NCBI GenBank assembly: GCA_945903305.1
Contig: CAMDOA010000001.1
Coordinates: 80,892 to 144,891 of the forward strand
Origin: Chitinophaga pinensis
GTDB taxonomy: Bacteria; Bacteroidota; Bacteroidia; Chitinophagales; UBA10324
Reading direction: 5' to 3'
Length of the DNA stretch: 64,000 nt
The notes under the pieces were generated by a model, which had not been told where the DNA came from, did no database searches, and saw only the letters and a list, made by a program, of their open reading frames with translations. Below are positions 43,153 through 51,563 of the stretch, piece by piece. The position numbers and the translations under genes are program-made. Numbering within the stretch: position 1 is the first letter of the stretch; each line of letters begins with the position of its first letter.

Positions 43153-43770
43153 ATGGGAAGGTTAGGTTTTCAAACTACTTTAAAAGTTAAACAGTTAATT
43201 ACTGTTAAACGCACTTTACAATTAACTGGCGCAGGTTTTACTATTGCCGCCATGATTGTTGGTTTATTTGTTTTCACTAATGATATGACTAACAGTGCTG
43301 ATGTGAAAGCGGGAAATAAAGAAAAAAACGATTCGCTGAAAACTGCACCCAATATTAACCGTGGCGATAGTTTGGTAAACACCAATTCAAATCAAACCGG
43401 CATTCATTCCGAAGATCATTCAAAACTATTAACCGATAAAGATTTAACGGTAAAAAAATCTAAAAAAAAAGCAACAAACAATGGCGACAGAAATATGGAC
43501 TATCACGACATGATTTCCATATCGCCAAAGTTAACAACCGGCGTATTCGAAGTGAAATTCGAAATTCCTTTAGAGCAATCAGGAGCCATCAGTTTGGAAG
43601 TCGTAAACCGACAGGGGGATGTGATTGAAACCCGCACACCCGAAATTCATAGCGGATTGATAAATGAAGTATTTACGCTCGATAGTTCTGTTCCATCCGG
43701 CGCTTATTTAATAAAAATTCATGTCGGCAAAAATTTATATGTGCGACAGGTTTTTTATACCAAACCATAG
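43153..43770 (+). CDS. Single-pass membrane protein with a C-terminal beta domain
   Basis: This 205-aa protein has no cleavable signal peptide but one hydrophobic helix (AGFTIAAMIVGLFVFT, about 27-42). A Lys/Ser-rich low-complexity region follows to about 125, then a domain of about 80 residues with FEVKFEIPLEQSGAISLEVV and GAYLIKIHVGKNLYVRQVFY. That last domain resembles the fold of T9SS sorting tails, but the PNP motif is missing and the N-terminal anchor makes T9SS export improbable. No family recognised. Confidence 0.6.
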   Translation: MGRLGFQTTLKVKQLITVKRTLQLTGAGFTIAAMIVGLFVFTNDMTNSADVKAGNKEKNDSLKTAPNINRGDSLVNTNSNQTGIHSEDHSKLLTDKDLTVKKSKKKATNNGDRNMDYHDMISISPKLTTGVFEVKFEIPLEQSGAISLEVVNRQGDVIETRTPEIHSGLINEVFTLDSSVPSGAYLIKIHVGKNLYVRQVFYTKP

Positions 43771-43900
43771 TTTGATAAAAAGTTATTAGTTATCAGAGAA
43801 AAGTTATTGGTAAATACATTCATTAACCTTTCAATTTTTCAGATACAAGTATTCAATCGGTTATACTTATAAACTAATAAACCTTTCCTGCGGAATGCAA

Positions 43901-43968
43901 ACAACTATTCAACTAATCAACTAATGAACGAATAACCTAATGAACTAATTAACCATTCAACTAATCAG
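43901..43968. repeat. ACTAAT/AATGAAC simple-repeat spacer
   Basis: The spacer 43771-44001 is noncoding. Its right part is a run of related words: ACAACTATTCAACTAATCAA, CTAATGAACGAATAACCTAA, TGAACTAATTAACCATTCAA. Similar words occur before atpA, panD and next to ispG. Confidence 0.5.
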
Positions 43969-44001
43969 TTTTGCTTATGTTCGCTCTGAAATTTATTAGA
44001 A

Positions 44002-45003
44002 ATGATGAACAGCAATCCAAAGGTGGCAATGATTGGTGGCGGAAGTTGGGCTACGGCACTTGTAAAAGTTCTTACTGAAAATAAACACATTGTTAATTGG
44101 TGGATACGGAATGCCGATATTCGAAAGTCGCTGAAGGAACATGGAAGTAATTCGCGCTATATCAGTTCCGTTTTTTTTGAAAAGGAATGCATCCGCATAC
44201 AAGATGATTTGATTGATACCATTCGAAAAGCGGATATAATTTTTCTGGCTATTCCTTCAGCCTTTGTGAAAGAAACATTGAGCGTGCTGCATCCGCAGGA
44301 TTTAAAAAACAAACTGATTATTTCGGCAGTAAAAGGTATGATTCCCGGTGATAACCTGGTGATGGCCGATTTTTTTCATCAGCAATATAATTTACCATTC
44401 AATAATTTTATTGTCATCAGTGGCCCATGTCATGCCGAGGAAGTAGCCCTCGAAAAACTTTCGTACTTAACCATAGCAAGTCCTGATCAGCAACAGGCAC
44501 AAAAAATTGCGTCGATGCTTCATTGCCGGTATATGAAAACCAACACAAGCGACGATATATATGGTACCGAATATTCGGCCGTATTAAAAAATGTGTATGC
44601 AATTACTTCAGGCATTTGCAATGGATTGGCTTACGGCGATAATTTTCAAGCCGTATTAATCAGCAATGCTATTGAAGAGATTGATCGGTTTGTAAAAGCA
44701 GTTCATCCCATTACGCGCGATATAAAAGATTCAGCTTATCTGGGAGATTTATTGGTAACTGCTTATTCGCAATTCAGTCGAAACCGAACTTTCGGCAATA
44801 TGGTGGGAAGAGGCTATTCAGTAAAAAGTGCCCAACTCGAAATGAATATGGTGGCTGAAGGTTATTATGCAAGTTCATGCATTAACGAAGTGAATAAAAA
44901 ATACAAAGTAGATATGCCCATTGCGCAGGCAACTTTTAATATTCTGTATCAGAAATTTTCGCCGGTGCTGGAAATCAGATTGCTGACTGAGCGGTTGAAA
45001 TAA
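44002..45003 (+). CDS. gpsA: Glycerol-3-phosphate dehydrogenase (NAD(P)+)
   Basis: This 333-aa enzyme reduces dihydroxyacetone phosphate to sn-glycerol-3-phosphate for phospholipid synthesis. The dinucleotide motif KVAMIGGGSWATALVKVL is at the N-terminus; the active-site region has ISAVKGMIP, VISGPCHAEEVALEKLS, the catalytic-lysine segment SAVLKNVYAITSGICNGL, and DLLVTAYSQFSRNRTFG. ATG 44002 and 44005 are adjacent; either could be used. Transcribed alone, after a repeat-rich spacer. Confidence 0.94.
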   Translation: MMNSNPKVAMIGGGSWATALVKVLTENKHIVNWWIRNADIRKSLKEHGSNSRYISSVFFEKECIRIQDDLIDTIRKADIIFLAIPSAFVKETLSVLHPQDLKNKLIISAVKGMIPGDNLVMADFFHQQYNLPFNNFIVISGPCHAEEVALEKLSYLTIASPDQQQAQKIASMLHCRYMKTNTSDDIYGTEYSAVLKNVYAITSGICNGLAYGDNFQAVLISNAIEEIDRFVKAVHPITRDIKDSAYLGDLLVTAYSQFSRNRTFGNMVGRGYSVKSAQLEMNMVAEGYYASSCINEVNKKYKVDMPIAQATFNILYQKFSPVLEIRLLTERLK

Positions 45004-45093
45004 AAAAATAATCGCACCCATGTTTATTGTTTCACAAGCACTGCATTATTCAATTTCAATTTATTGATTTGTTTTACCGACCCAATAATTTTT

Positions 45094-45615
45094 ATGAAAG
45101 AAAAACAACTCAACATTTTTATTGCAATAGTTTCAATAGCCATTCCGCTGTTGGTACTTGCATTATTGTATTTGAAGCCACCCGATGTAAAACTTGGTTT
45201 TGATTTATCGCTCATTCCGGCATTTAATGCTTCAATAAATTTCACTGTTTCGTTGTTGTTATTGGTGGGGTATTATTTCATGAAAACAAAAAAAATTCAA
45301 TATCACAAATACACCATGATTACTGCTTTTTGTTTGTCGGGTGTGTTTTTGATTTCGTATGTAATTTATCATACACTTTCCGTTGAAACTCGTTTTGGTG
45401 GTATGGGATGGATTCGTCCGGTTTACTTTTCGATATTAATCTCCCACATCATTCTTGCAGCAGTGATAGTTCCCATGATATTATTTACACTAACCAGAGG
45501 ATTGCAGGAAAAATTTGATCAGCATCGCCGCATTGCTAAATGGACATGGCCATTGTGGTTGTATGTATCCGTTACCGGAGTAATTGTTTATTTATTATTG
45601 TCGCCTTACTACTAA
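45094..45615 (+). CDS. DUF420 family membrane protein
   Basis: The ATG at 45094 (173 aa) is preferred over the track start 45064, as MKEKQLNIFIAIVSIAIPLLV gives a normal first transmembrane segment. About five hydrophobic segments follow, with HKYTMITAFCLSGVFLISYV and HILLAAVIVPMI-like patterns typical of DUF420 (YozB-like). These proteins often lie near cytochrome oxidase genes, which are not visible here. Function unknown; the next small CxxC protein gene is in the same direction, 71 nt on. Confidence 0.78.
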   Translation: MKEKQLNIFIAIVSIAIPLLVLALLYLKPPDVKLGFDLSLIPAFNASINFTVSLLLLVGYYFMKTKKIQYHKYTMITAFCLSGVFLISYVIYHTLSVETRFGGMGWIRPVYFSILISHIILAAVIVPMILFTLTRGLQEKFDQHRRIAKWTWPLWLYVSVTGVIVYLLLSPYY

Positions 45616-45686
45616 CAATAAGTTGCGCACTCCATTGCTCAACCTTACTTTTGGGCTTTCAAAAATCAATACAATCATTTAGTGTT

Positions 45687-45944
45687 ATGATTAAAAAAAT
45701 GCTGATTGTTTCAATTCTCGCCATTTTGTTTATCAGTTTTCAATCAGAAAATATTTCTGCCCAATGCGCCATGTGTAAGGCAACCGTTGAATCTTCATTA
45801 AAAGCGGGCAATACCAGTGCTGCCGGTTTAAATATTGGCATTTTATACCTGCTGCTTATGCCCTATTCGTTAATTGCAGGATTAGGATATTGGTGGTATA
45901 GCAATAACAAGAAGAAGAAAAGTCAGGAGGAAATTAGCAGTTAG
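45687..45944 (+). CDS. Small exported CxxC membrane protein
   Basis: The ATG at 45687 (85 aa) is used instead of the track's longer frame from 45540, which overlaps the DUF420 gene. The product has a signal peptide-like start (MLIVSILAILFISFQSENISA), a CAMCKATVESS motif just after it, and one transmembrane segment (GILYLLLMPYSLIAGLGYWW), then a basic tail. The vicinal Cys pair could bind metal or act in redox at the periplasmic face. Small and without a named family; context with DUF420 hints at respiratory-chain assembly, which is inference. Confidence 0.65.
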   Translation: MIKKMLIVSILAILFISFQSENISAQCAMCKATVESSLKAGNTSAAGLNIGILYLLLMPYSLIAGLGYWWYSNNKKKKSQEEISS

Positions 45945-45971
45945 CAGTTAGCTTTCACAATTGACTATTCA

Positions 45972-46658
45972 CTATTTAAAAACTTTATCATCCACTCCTT
46001 TATTCACTAGGTAATTACTGAATACGATGGTGATTTTTCCTTTTTTGTTTTCAGGTTTATCAGGTGTTTCGGTTGATGATCCTAAATCAACCACCAATGC
46101 TTTTGGCAATTTGAATTTTGAGGTTTCAAAGGTGAAGATGAGTTTATCGGGTAAGGCATAATTGGAATTTGCACCATAAAAATGTTCAATCTCCATGGTG
46201 CCATTGCTTCGGGTGGTGAGGTTGCTTTTTAATATCACTCCCTTAGCCGCATCAATCCAGAATTTTCCTAAAATCAAATCTGAAGTATCGGCGTTCGGAA
46301 TAACGGTAATGATTGTTGTACTCACGCCATTTATAATTTCCGCTCTGGTTTTTATGGCGTTATATGAATTGGTGTCTTCCAGCATTGCCTGAATGTTATT
46401 CGGATTTTGTTTAGGCAGTAACATGATTCCTTCCGCCTTTACTTTAATTTTTTTGGGTTTTTTGAAATATACTTTAGCGGCAATGTCTTTCATTTTTACA
46501 AAAGAAACATCGAGATGAATATTCATATCAGCAGTGTAATCGTTCACCTTGCTGAAATTAGTATTTACTTTATTAATTACCTGCGAAGCTGTTTGTGCTT
46601 CCGAACACTTCGTAAAGCTTAGTGTGAGAAGAAATGAGAAAATAAAAAAGCGAATCAT
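45972..46658 (-). CDS. LolA-like outer-membrane lipoprotein carrier family protein
   Basis: This 228-aa protein has a signal sequence (FLLTLSFTKCSEA before QTASQ) and the LolA-type opening ASQVINKVNTNFSKVNDYTADM, with a beta-rich body such as VYFKKPKKIKVKAEGIMLLP. It resembles the LolA/RseB fold used to carry lipid-modified proteins or hydrophobic ligands in the periplasm. It lies 2 nt after the stop of an ABC-2 permease, in the same transcript. True LolA status is uncertain because the family is broad. Confidence 0.7.
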   Translation of the reverse strand: MIRFFIFSFLLTLSFTKCSEAQTASQVINKVNTNFSKVNDYTADMNIHLDVSFVKMKDIAAKVYFKKPKKIKVKAEGIMLLPKQNPNNIQAMLEDTNSYNAIKTRAEIINGVSTTIITVIPNADTSDLILGKFWIDAAKGVILKSNLTTRSNGTMEIEHFYGANSNYALPDKLIFTFETSKFKLPKALVVDLGSSTETPDKPENKKGKITIVFSNYLVNKGVDDKVFK

Positions 46659-46660
46659 GA

Positions 46661-47503
46661 TTAACTGAGTATGTCTTTTTTAATGAACCGATAATAAGTG
46701 ATGGAAAGAAATGCAACAATGTAGGCAAGCATAATTAGTATGGAATTAATAATGGTGTCAACCGGTAACAGGTCTTGAAATAATTTTTGCCATACAATCA
46801 TGTGTGTGGTAAACAGAAAAGGTTTAATGTTATTGAACAAAGGAACATCCAGTGTTCCGATTATGGTGAAAATGATGATGACCGCCATTGTTGTTACAAT
46901 CGGAACAATAGAATTATCAGAATAGGCACTGAGCATCATCGAAAATGAAGTAACCACAGTTAAGCTGATAAATGCCACACCGCACGCTACAAAAAACCGC
47001 CACAAACATTCGTCGGCCGGAATAATGGAAATATGATCGGTGCTTAGCACCATCAAGTCTCCCGGTTCAAAAATCCATAAGCCAAATCCTAATGCTAAAC
47101 CGCCTAACCATAACACCAGCAGCAAAGTGTAAAAACTGCCGGCTATAAATTTCACCGAAATAATATTTGCTCTTGATATTGGTTTGGTGGCCAGCAATCG
47201 CATGGTACCTGATGCTGCTTCACCCGATAGTAAATCGCCTGTTACCAGTGCAACCAACAGGGGCATTTGTACAATAAGTGTTTGCAATATGATGTAAGTA
47301 ATTAAATAACCATTCAGAATATTTCCCTGTATGGAAAATTTAGATTCAAGTTGCTGAATCAGAAAGGTGAGATAAGTTTTCCCGTCAACATAAAGCGCCA
47401 GTTGAAAAACAAAAACCAGAATAGCAATGGCAACAAACCCGATGTAACTGCGTGGCCGTGAAAATATTTTATATAACTCAACTTTTAATAAGCGATAAAT
47501 CAT
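46661..47503 (-). CDS. ABC-2 type transporter permease
   Basis: The ATG near 47503 (280 aa, MIYRLLKVELYKIFSRPRSY) replaces the TTG of the track. The first 20 residues, with LYKIFSRPRSY followed by GFVAIAILVFVFQL, and later LLSGEAASGTMRLLATKPIS, are typical of NatB/CcmB-like ABC-2 permeases. Six or so transmembrane segments are visible. It works with the ATPase encoded just upstream. Substrate unknown; linkage to a LolA-like protein suggests a lipid or lipoprotein task. Confidence 0.85.
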   Translation of the reverse strand: MIYRLLKVELYKIFSRPRSYIGFVAIAILVFVFQLALYVDGKTYLTFLIQQLESKFSIQGNILNGYLITYIILQTLIVQMPLLVALVTGDLLSGEAASGTMRLLATKPISRANIISVKFIAGSFYTLLLVLWLGGLALGFGLWIFEPGDLMVLSTDHISIIPADECLWRFFVACGVAFISLTVVTSFSMMLSAYSDNSIVPIVTTMAVIIIFTIIGTLDVPLFNNIKPFLFTTHMIVWQKLFQDLLPVDTIINSILIMLAYIVAFLSITYYRFIKKDILS

Positions 47504-47514
47504 TCTCAATTATA

Positions 47515-48417
47515 TTAATTAGTAAGTTTTAAAAAATATTCTTCCAGCGCACGGCGATAAGTAATTCCGTAAATTTTTATTCCTTGTTTATTCAGTTCAT
47601 TCACCAATTCAGGAATTTCATTTTTCGAAAGTGAAAATTTCAAAGTGTTATTCTCCAGCGACGAAAATTTTTCTTTCTTGTATCCATTCAATTTTTCTAT
47701 AGCAATTTTTCCATCCTCCACTTCCACACTCAAAATTAAATCCTGCGTCGAAAGCAATTCTTTAACTTCACCTTGCGCCACTTGTTTCCCTTTATTAATA
47801 ATCACCATTCGGTTAGCGACCAATTCTATTTCACTTAAAATGTGTGAGGAAAGAATAATTGTTTTTCCCATTTCATTTTTCAATCGCAAAATCATTTCAC
47901 GAATGTCAATGATTCCTTGCGGGTCGAGACCGGTGGTAGGTTCATCCAGAATAATTAATGCAGGATCATGAATTAATGTTTGCGCAATTCCTAATCGCTG
48001 CTTCATTCCGTGACTGTAAGTTTTCACTTTGTCTTTTTCGCGACCTTTTAATCCAACCAATTCTATTATTTCCTGAATTTTATTTTTCAAAACCGTAATA
48101 CCGCTAAGTTTTGAAAACAGTTCAATGTTTTTTTCTGCACTCATGTATAAATAAAAATCGGGTTTTTCAATAATGCACCCAATCTGCCGCATAATTTCAT
48201 TTCGGTGCGTGTTCATTTCCTTTCCAAAAATTTTTATGCTTCCGCTGGTGGGTTTTATCAGCGAAAGCATCATTCGCATGGTGGTGCTTTTGCCGGCGCC
48301 ATTCGGTCCTAAAAAACCAAACACATCTCCCTTATAAACTTCCAACGATAATTCATCCACCACTTTAAACGCGCCGAATGATTTTGATATTTTATTAAGT
48401 TCAATAATAGTTTCCAC
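47515..48417 (-). CDS. ABC transporter ATP-binding protein
   Basis: This 300-aa ATPase has Walker A GPNGAGKSTTMRM (about 36-48), signature YSHGMKQRLGIAQ, and Walker B LIILDEPTTGLDPQG, followed by a 90-residue C-terminal extension typical of the CcmA/NatA/DrrA group. It pairs with the ABC-2 permease 11 nt downstream. It is preceded by a simple-repeat spacer. Confidence 0.92.
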   Translation of the reverse strand: METIIELNKISKSFGAFKVVDELSLEVYKGDVFGFLGPNGAGKSTTMRMMLSLIKPTSGSIKIFGKEMNTHRNEIMRQIGCIIEKPDFYLYMSAEKNIELFSKLSGITVLKNKIQEIIELVGLKGREKDKVKTYSHGMKQRLGIAQTLIHDPALIILDEPTTGLDPQGIIDIREMILRLKNEMGKTIILSSHILSEIELVANRMVIINKGKQVAQGEVKELLSTQDLILSVEVEDGKIAIEKLNGYKKEKFSSLENNTLKFSLSKNEIPELVNELNKQGIKIYGITYRRALEEYFLKLTN

Positions 48418-48440
48418 TAAAAAAATTTATCTTAATGCAT

Positions 48441-48500
48441 GACCAAATAAACGAATGAACAAATGAACCAATAAACGAATGTACCAATGAACGAATAAAC
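48441..48500. repeat. AATGAAC/AATAAAC simple repeats between ispG and the ABC gene
   Basis: GACCAAATAAACGAATGAAC, AAATGAACCAATAAACGAAT, then GTACCAATGAACGAATAAAC: imperfect units of about 8-12 bp filling the gap after the ispG stop. Confidence 0.55.
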
Positions 48501-50455
48501 TAAATGCCTTCCACCCAATCGCCATTCTCCTTTATCAGATTAATTAATTCGTCAACAGCTGTTTCAGTATTGATGCTGCGCTTCATAATATCCTTGCCTT
48601 TGTATAAAGTAATTTTTCCTGGACCGCTTCCAACATAACCATAATCAGCATCGGCCATTTCACCGGGGCCATTTACTATGCAACCCATTATCGCAATCTT
48701 CATTCCTTTCAAATGATTGGTGACTGCACGAATTTTTGCGGTGGTTTCCTGCAAATCAAAAAGTGTGCGGCCACAACTCGGACAACTGATGTATTCGGTT
48801 TTCGAAATACGCTGACGACATCCTTGTAAAATTCCGAAGCACAAACGATTTACATTTTGCGAAAGTTGATTATCGGCTTTCAGCCAAATGCCATCGCCAA
48901 ATCCATCCAGCAACAAGGCGCCAAAATCTGTGGCAGCATGAAGTGATAGTTCATCAGCAGAAAGATGATTGTATTCACGATTGATTATTACGGGGCACGA
49001 AAATTTTTCATTCAGCAATTCAAAAAACAATCTTCGTTGCTGCATCATTCCATTTATGTGAGTGGATGAAATTACCAGCACGCAATTTTTTTGCTCTTCT
49101 AATTTCTCCAAAAACGAATCTGAAAATTCATCGAGCGAAATTTTTATAAAATTTAATGATGGTGATAAAATTGTTTCAGTTAAAAATTCAATTGTTGTAA
49201 GTAATGGAAATCTTTTTTCACCACTGCCGTTGTTGGTGTTTTCACCAACAACTTCCATCCACGATTTATAATTCTGAATCAAACCCAATGTTCCGGGAAT
49301 TTCGAAATCAACTTTATGAATGCCGGTGTAGATATAATCAGCAGCTGTATCACTGATGTTCCATTTATCGCTTGCTTCATCATAACTGTAACCAAGCGGA
49401 ATAAAAGATGAATGAGAAATGTTTCGCTCCGCACTGCAATCGGCAACAACAACAGGAACTTTGTGCGCGCCAATATTATTTATTGCAAATGTTTCTCTTC
49501 TTGAATAATGAAAAGGATCAATTGGATTTTCTTTAATGGAAGAAACGACCTGTGTTTGCCTTTTTTCAGAATATCTGTCGGCTAAAATTTTTGCAACCGG
49601 AATTTCAAACTCGGGGTCTTCGGTAAGCGACACTCGAATGGTATCGCCCAATCCATCTTCCAGTAATGTTCCGATTCCGATTGATGATTTTATTCTTCCG
49701 TCTTCACCATCACCGGCTTCTGTTACACCAAGGTGCAATGGATAATTCCGTCCGGTCTTCATCATCTCATGCACAAGCAAACGATACGCCTGAACCATGA
49801 CTTGTGTGTTGCTCGACTTCATGCTCAGTACAATATTCTGATAACCGAGGTCTTCAGCAATGTCTAAAAATTCAAATGCACTCATCACCATTCCCATTGG
49901 CGAATCGCCATAGCGGCTCATGATTCTGTCGCTCAACGAACCGTGATTGGTGCCGATGCGCATGGCGGTTCCATGTTCCTTGCAAATTTTTACAAGCGGA
50001 GAAAATTTTTCTCTGATGCGCTCTAACTCCTCGTTGTATTCAGCATCGGTGTATTCAAGCGTTTGAAATTTTTTCTTGTCAGCAAAGTTTCCCGGGTTCA
50101 CTCGCACCTTCTCTACAATTCGCGCAGCAACCTCAGCCGCATTGGGTGTGAAATGTATATCGGCAATCAACGGAGTTTTATATCCGCGGGCAAGCAATTC
50201 CTTTTTTATGTTTTCTAAATTCTTAGCTTCATTAATACTCGGTGCTGTGATTCGAACCAACTCGCAACCAGCATCAATCATCCGCATGCTTTGCTCAACC
50301 GTTGCAATGGTATTCATTGTATCGGTGGTGGTCATGCTTTGAATCCGGATTGGATTATTGCCACCAATTCCAATAGCACCAATCATTACTTCACGGGTCA
50401 CAAATCTCGAATAGGTAGTTAAACTGTTGCAATATTTTTTATCAGAAATATTCAT
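48500..50455 (-). CDS. ispG: 4-hydroxy-3-methylbut-2-enyl diphosphate synthase (large form)
   Basis: The ATG at 50455 (651 aa, MNISDKKYCNSLTTYSRF) is chosen because the track's TTG at 50464 lies inside a TACTTTTG promoter box (50462-50469). It makes HMBPP from MEcPP in the MEP pathway for isoprenoids. The N-terminal TIM barrel has IRIQSMTTTDTMNT, ADIHFTPNAAEVAAR, VNPGNFADKKKFQ. An insert domain of over 200 residues follows the barrel. The C-terminal [4Fe-4S] domain has CPSCGRTLFDLQ and IMGCIVNGPGEMADADYG. The insertion form is known from plants, Chlamydiae and Bacteroidota. Confidence 0.94.
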   Translation of the reverse strand: MNISDKKYCNSLTTYSRFVTREVMIGAIGIGGNNPIRIQSMTTTDTMNTIATVEQSMRMIDAGCELVRITAPSINEAKNLENIKKELLARGYKTPLIADIHFTPNAAEVAARIVEKVRVNPGNFADKKKFQTLEYTDAEYNEELERIREKFSPLVKICKEHGTAMRIGTNHGSLSDRIMSRYGDSPMGMVMSAFEFLDIAEDLGYQNIVLSMKSSNTQVMVQAYRLLVHEMMKTGRNYPLHLGVTEAGDGEDGRIKSSIGIGTLLEDGLGDTIRVSLTEDPEFEIPVAKILADRYSEKRQTQVVSSIKENPIDPFHYSRRETFAINNIGAHKVPVVVADCSAERNISHSSFIPLGYSYDEASDKWNISDTAADYIYTGIHKVDFEIPGTLGLIQNYKSWMEVVGENTNNGSGEKRFPLLTTIEFLTETILSPSLNFIKISLDEFSDSFLEKLEEQKNCVLVISSTHINGMMQQRRLFFELLNEKFSCPVIINREYNHLSADELSLHAATDFGALLLDGFGDGIWLKADNQLSQNVNRLCFGILQGCRQRISKTEYISCPSCGRTLFDLQETTAKIRAVTNHLKGMKIAIMGCIVNGPGEMADADYGYVGSGPGKITLYKGKDIMKRSINTETAVDELINLIKENGDWVEGI

Positions 50456-50461
50456 TGAAGG

Positions 50462-50469
50462 CAAAAGTA
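50462..50469 (-). promoter_or_regulatory. TACTTTTG -7 box for ispG
   Basis: TACTTTTG on the minus strand ends 6 nt before the ispG ATG, so the transcript would be leaderless or nearly so. Confidence 0.45.
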
Positions 50470-50546
50470 AATTGTGATTGGTGAAAGGTGAATTGTAAAT
50501 TTTAATTTCTGATTTTTTTAAAAAAATTCTGAAGCAGAAAGTTTAA

Positions 50547-51263
50547 TCAAAACTCGTCTTCACTGATATCTTTTTTCATCGGTCGCAAGTAAATTTCTTC
50601 CACTACTGTTTGTGGCGAAGTTTTAAAAGCTGCCACCATCATATTGGCCACATCCATTGCCGGCATCATTCTGTTGGGTGGAAGTTTCACTGTTTCCCAA
50701 CTTGGTGTATCAGTGGCACCGGGAATTACGGCTGTTACTTTTATATTGTAAGGAATTAATTCTTCGCGCAGATTTTTTGTAAAGCCAAGCATTGCATACT
50801 TAGAGATACTGTACGAACCTCCGTTTGAATAAGCAAATAAACTCGCAGTGGAACAGTTGTTAAAAATGTGTCCGCGTTTTTGTTTCATCATCATCGGAAC
50901 TATCATTCGAGTTAAATGATAGGCACCATAAAGATTTACTGCCATCAGTTTTTCCAATGTTCCTTCTTTCTCTGAAGATATTTTTCCCGGGAAAAAAATT
51001 CCGGCATTGTTCACCAATACATCTATTGATTTTTTTAAAGAAAGCACTTGTTTCATCAGTTTTTGTAAATCTGATTTTTTACTTACATCACATGAAACGC
51101 CAATAATTTTTTGTGAAGGAAATTTTTTCTGCCATTCTTTTTCGGCTTGCTTCACATCTATTGCAGTGCGTGCGCAAAACACAATGTCAAATCCTTCTTT
51201 GGCAAATGACTCAACAATTGCTTTTCCAATTCCTTTTGTTGCACCGGTAATTACTGCTAACAT
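50547..51263 (-). CDS. SDR family oxidoreductase
   Basis: This 238-aa Rossmann dehydrogenase has AVITGATKGIGKAIVESFA (TGxxxGIG), VLVNNAGIFFPG, and the catalytic YSISKYAMLGF. It resembles 3-oxoacyl reductase-like enzymes, with no further clue to its substrate. Transcribed alone, 82 nt upstream of the ispG promoter region. A TTACTTTCGC string precedes the ATG, like those before other genes in the window. Confidence 0.88.
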   Translation of the reverse strand: MLAVITGATKGIGKAIVESFAKEGFDIVFCARTAIDVKQAEKEWQKKFPSQKIIGVSCDVSKKSDLQKLMKQVLSLKKSIDVLVNNAGIFFPGKISSEKEGTLEKLMAVNLYGAYHLTRMIVPMMMKQKRGHIFNNCSTASLFAYSNGGSYSISKYAMLGFTKNLREELIPYNIKVTAVIPGATDTPSWETVKLPPNRMMPAMDVANMMVAAFKTSPQTVVEEIYLRPMKKDISEDEF

Positions 51264-51340
51264 TTTCTGAAATAAATTTCAGCGAAAGTAATAAGCCCTT
51301 CTTCACTATCAATAAATCTTAACAAATGAAAATGCAATTC

Positions 51341-51455
51341 ATCATTCACAAATCTCCGCCTGCATCGGGCAGTTTTATTCGATATTCGATATTCTTTTTA
51401 TAGGCTAAGAATTTTCACTTAATCATTCACAAATCGTTGATCGATATTCGATATT
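51341..51455. repeat. Two direct copies of an ATCATTCACAAATC...TCGATATTCGATATT module
   Basis: ATCATTCACAAATC occurs at 51341-51354 and 51422-51435. TCGATATTCGATATT occurs at 51379-51393 and 51441-51455. The order is the same, with different spacers. The whole gap 51264-51563 has no other recognisable content. Confidence 0.55.
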
Positions 51456-51563
51456 ATTTTTTTGATTCCGATTAATAATCAGAAAAAATTACATTTGAGC
51501 CAATACATTAACACATGTATTTTATTGCCAAATCATCATTTCACCACCTCATCAAATCATTCA

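Noticed and set aside
45540-45686. Long version of the small CxxC protein
   Set aside because: The upstream part overlaps DUF420 in another frame and hides the obvious signal sequence at 45687.
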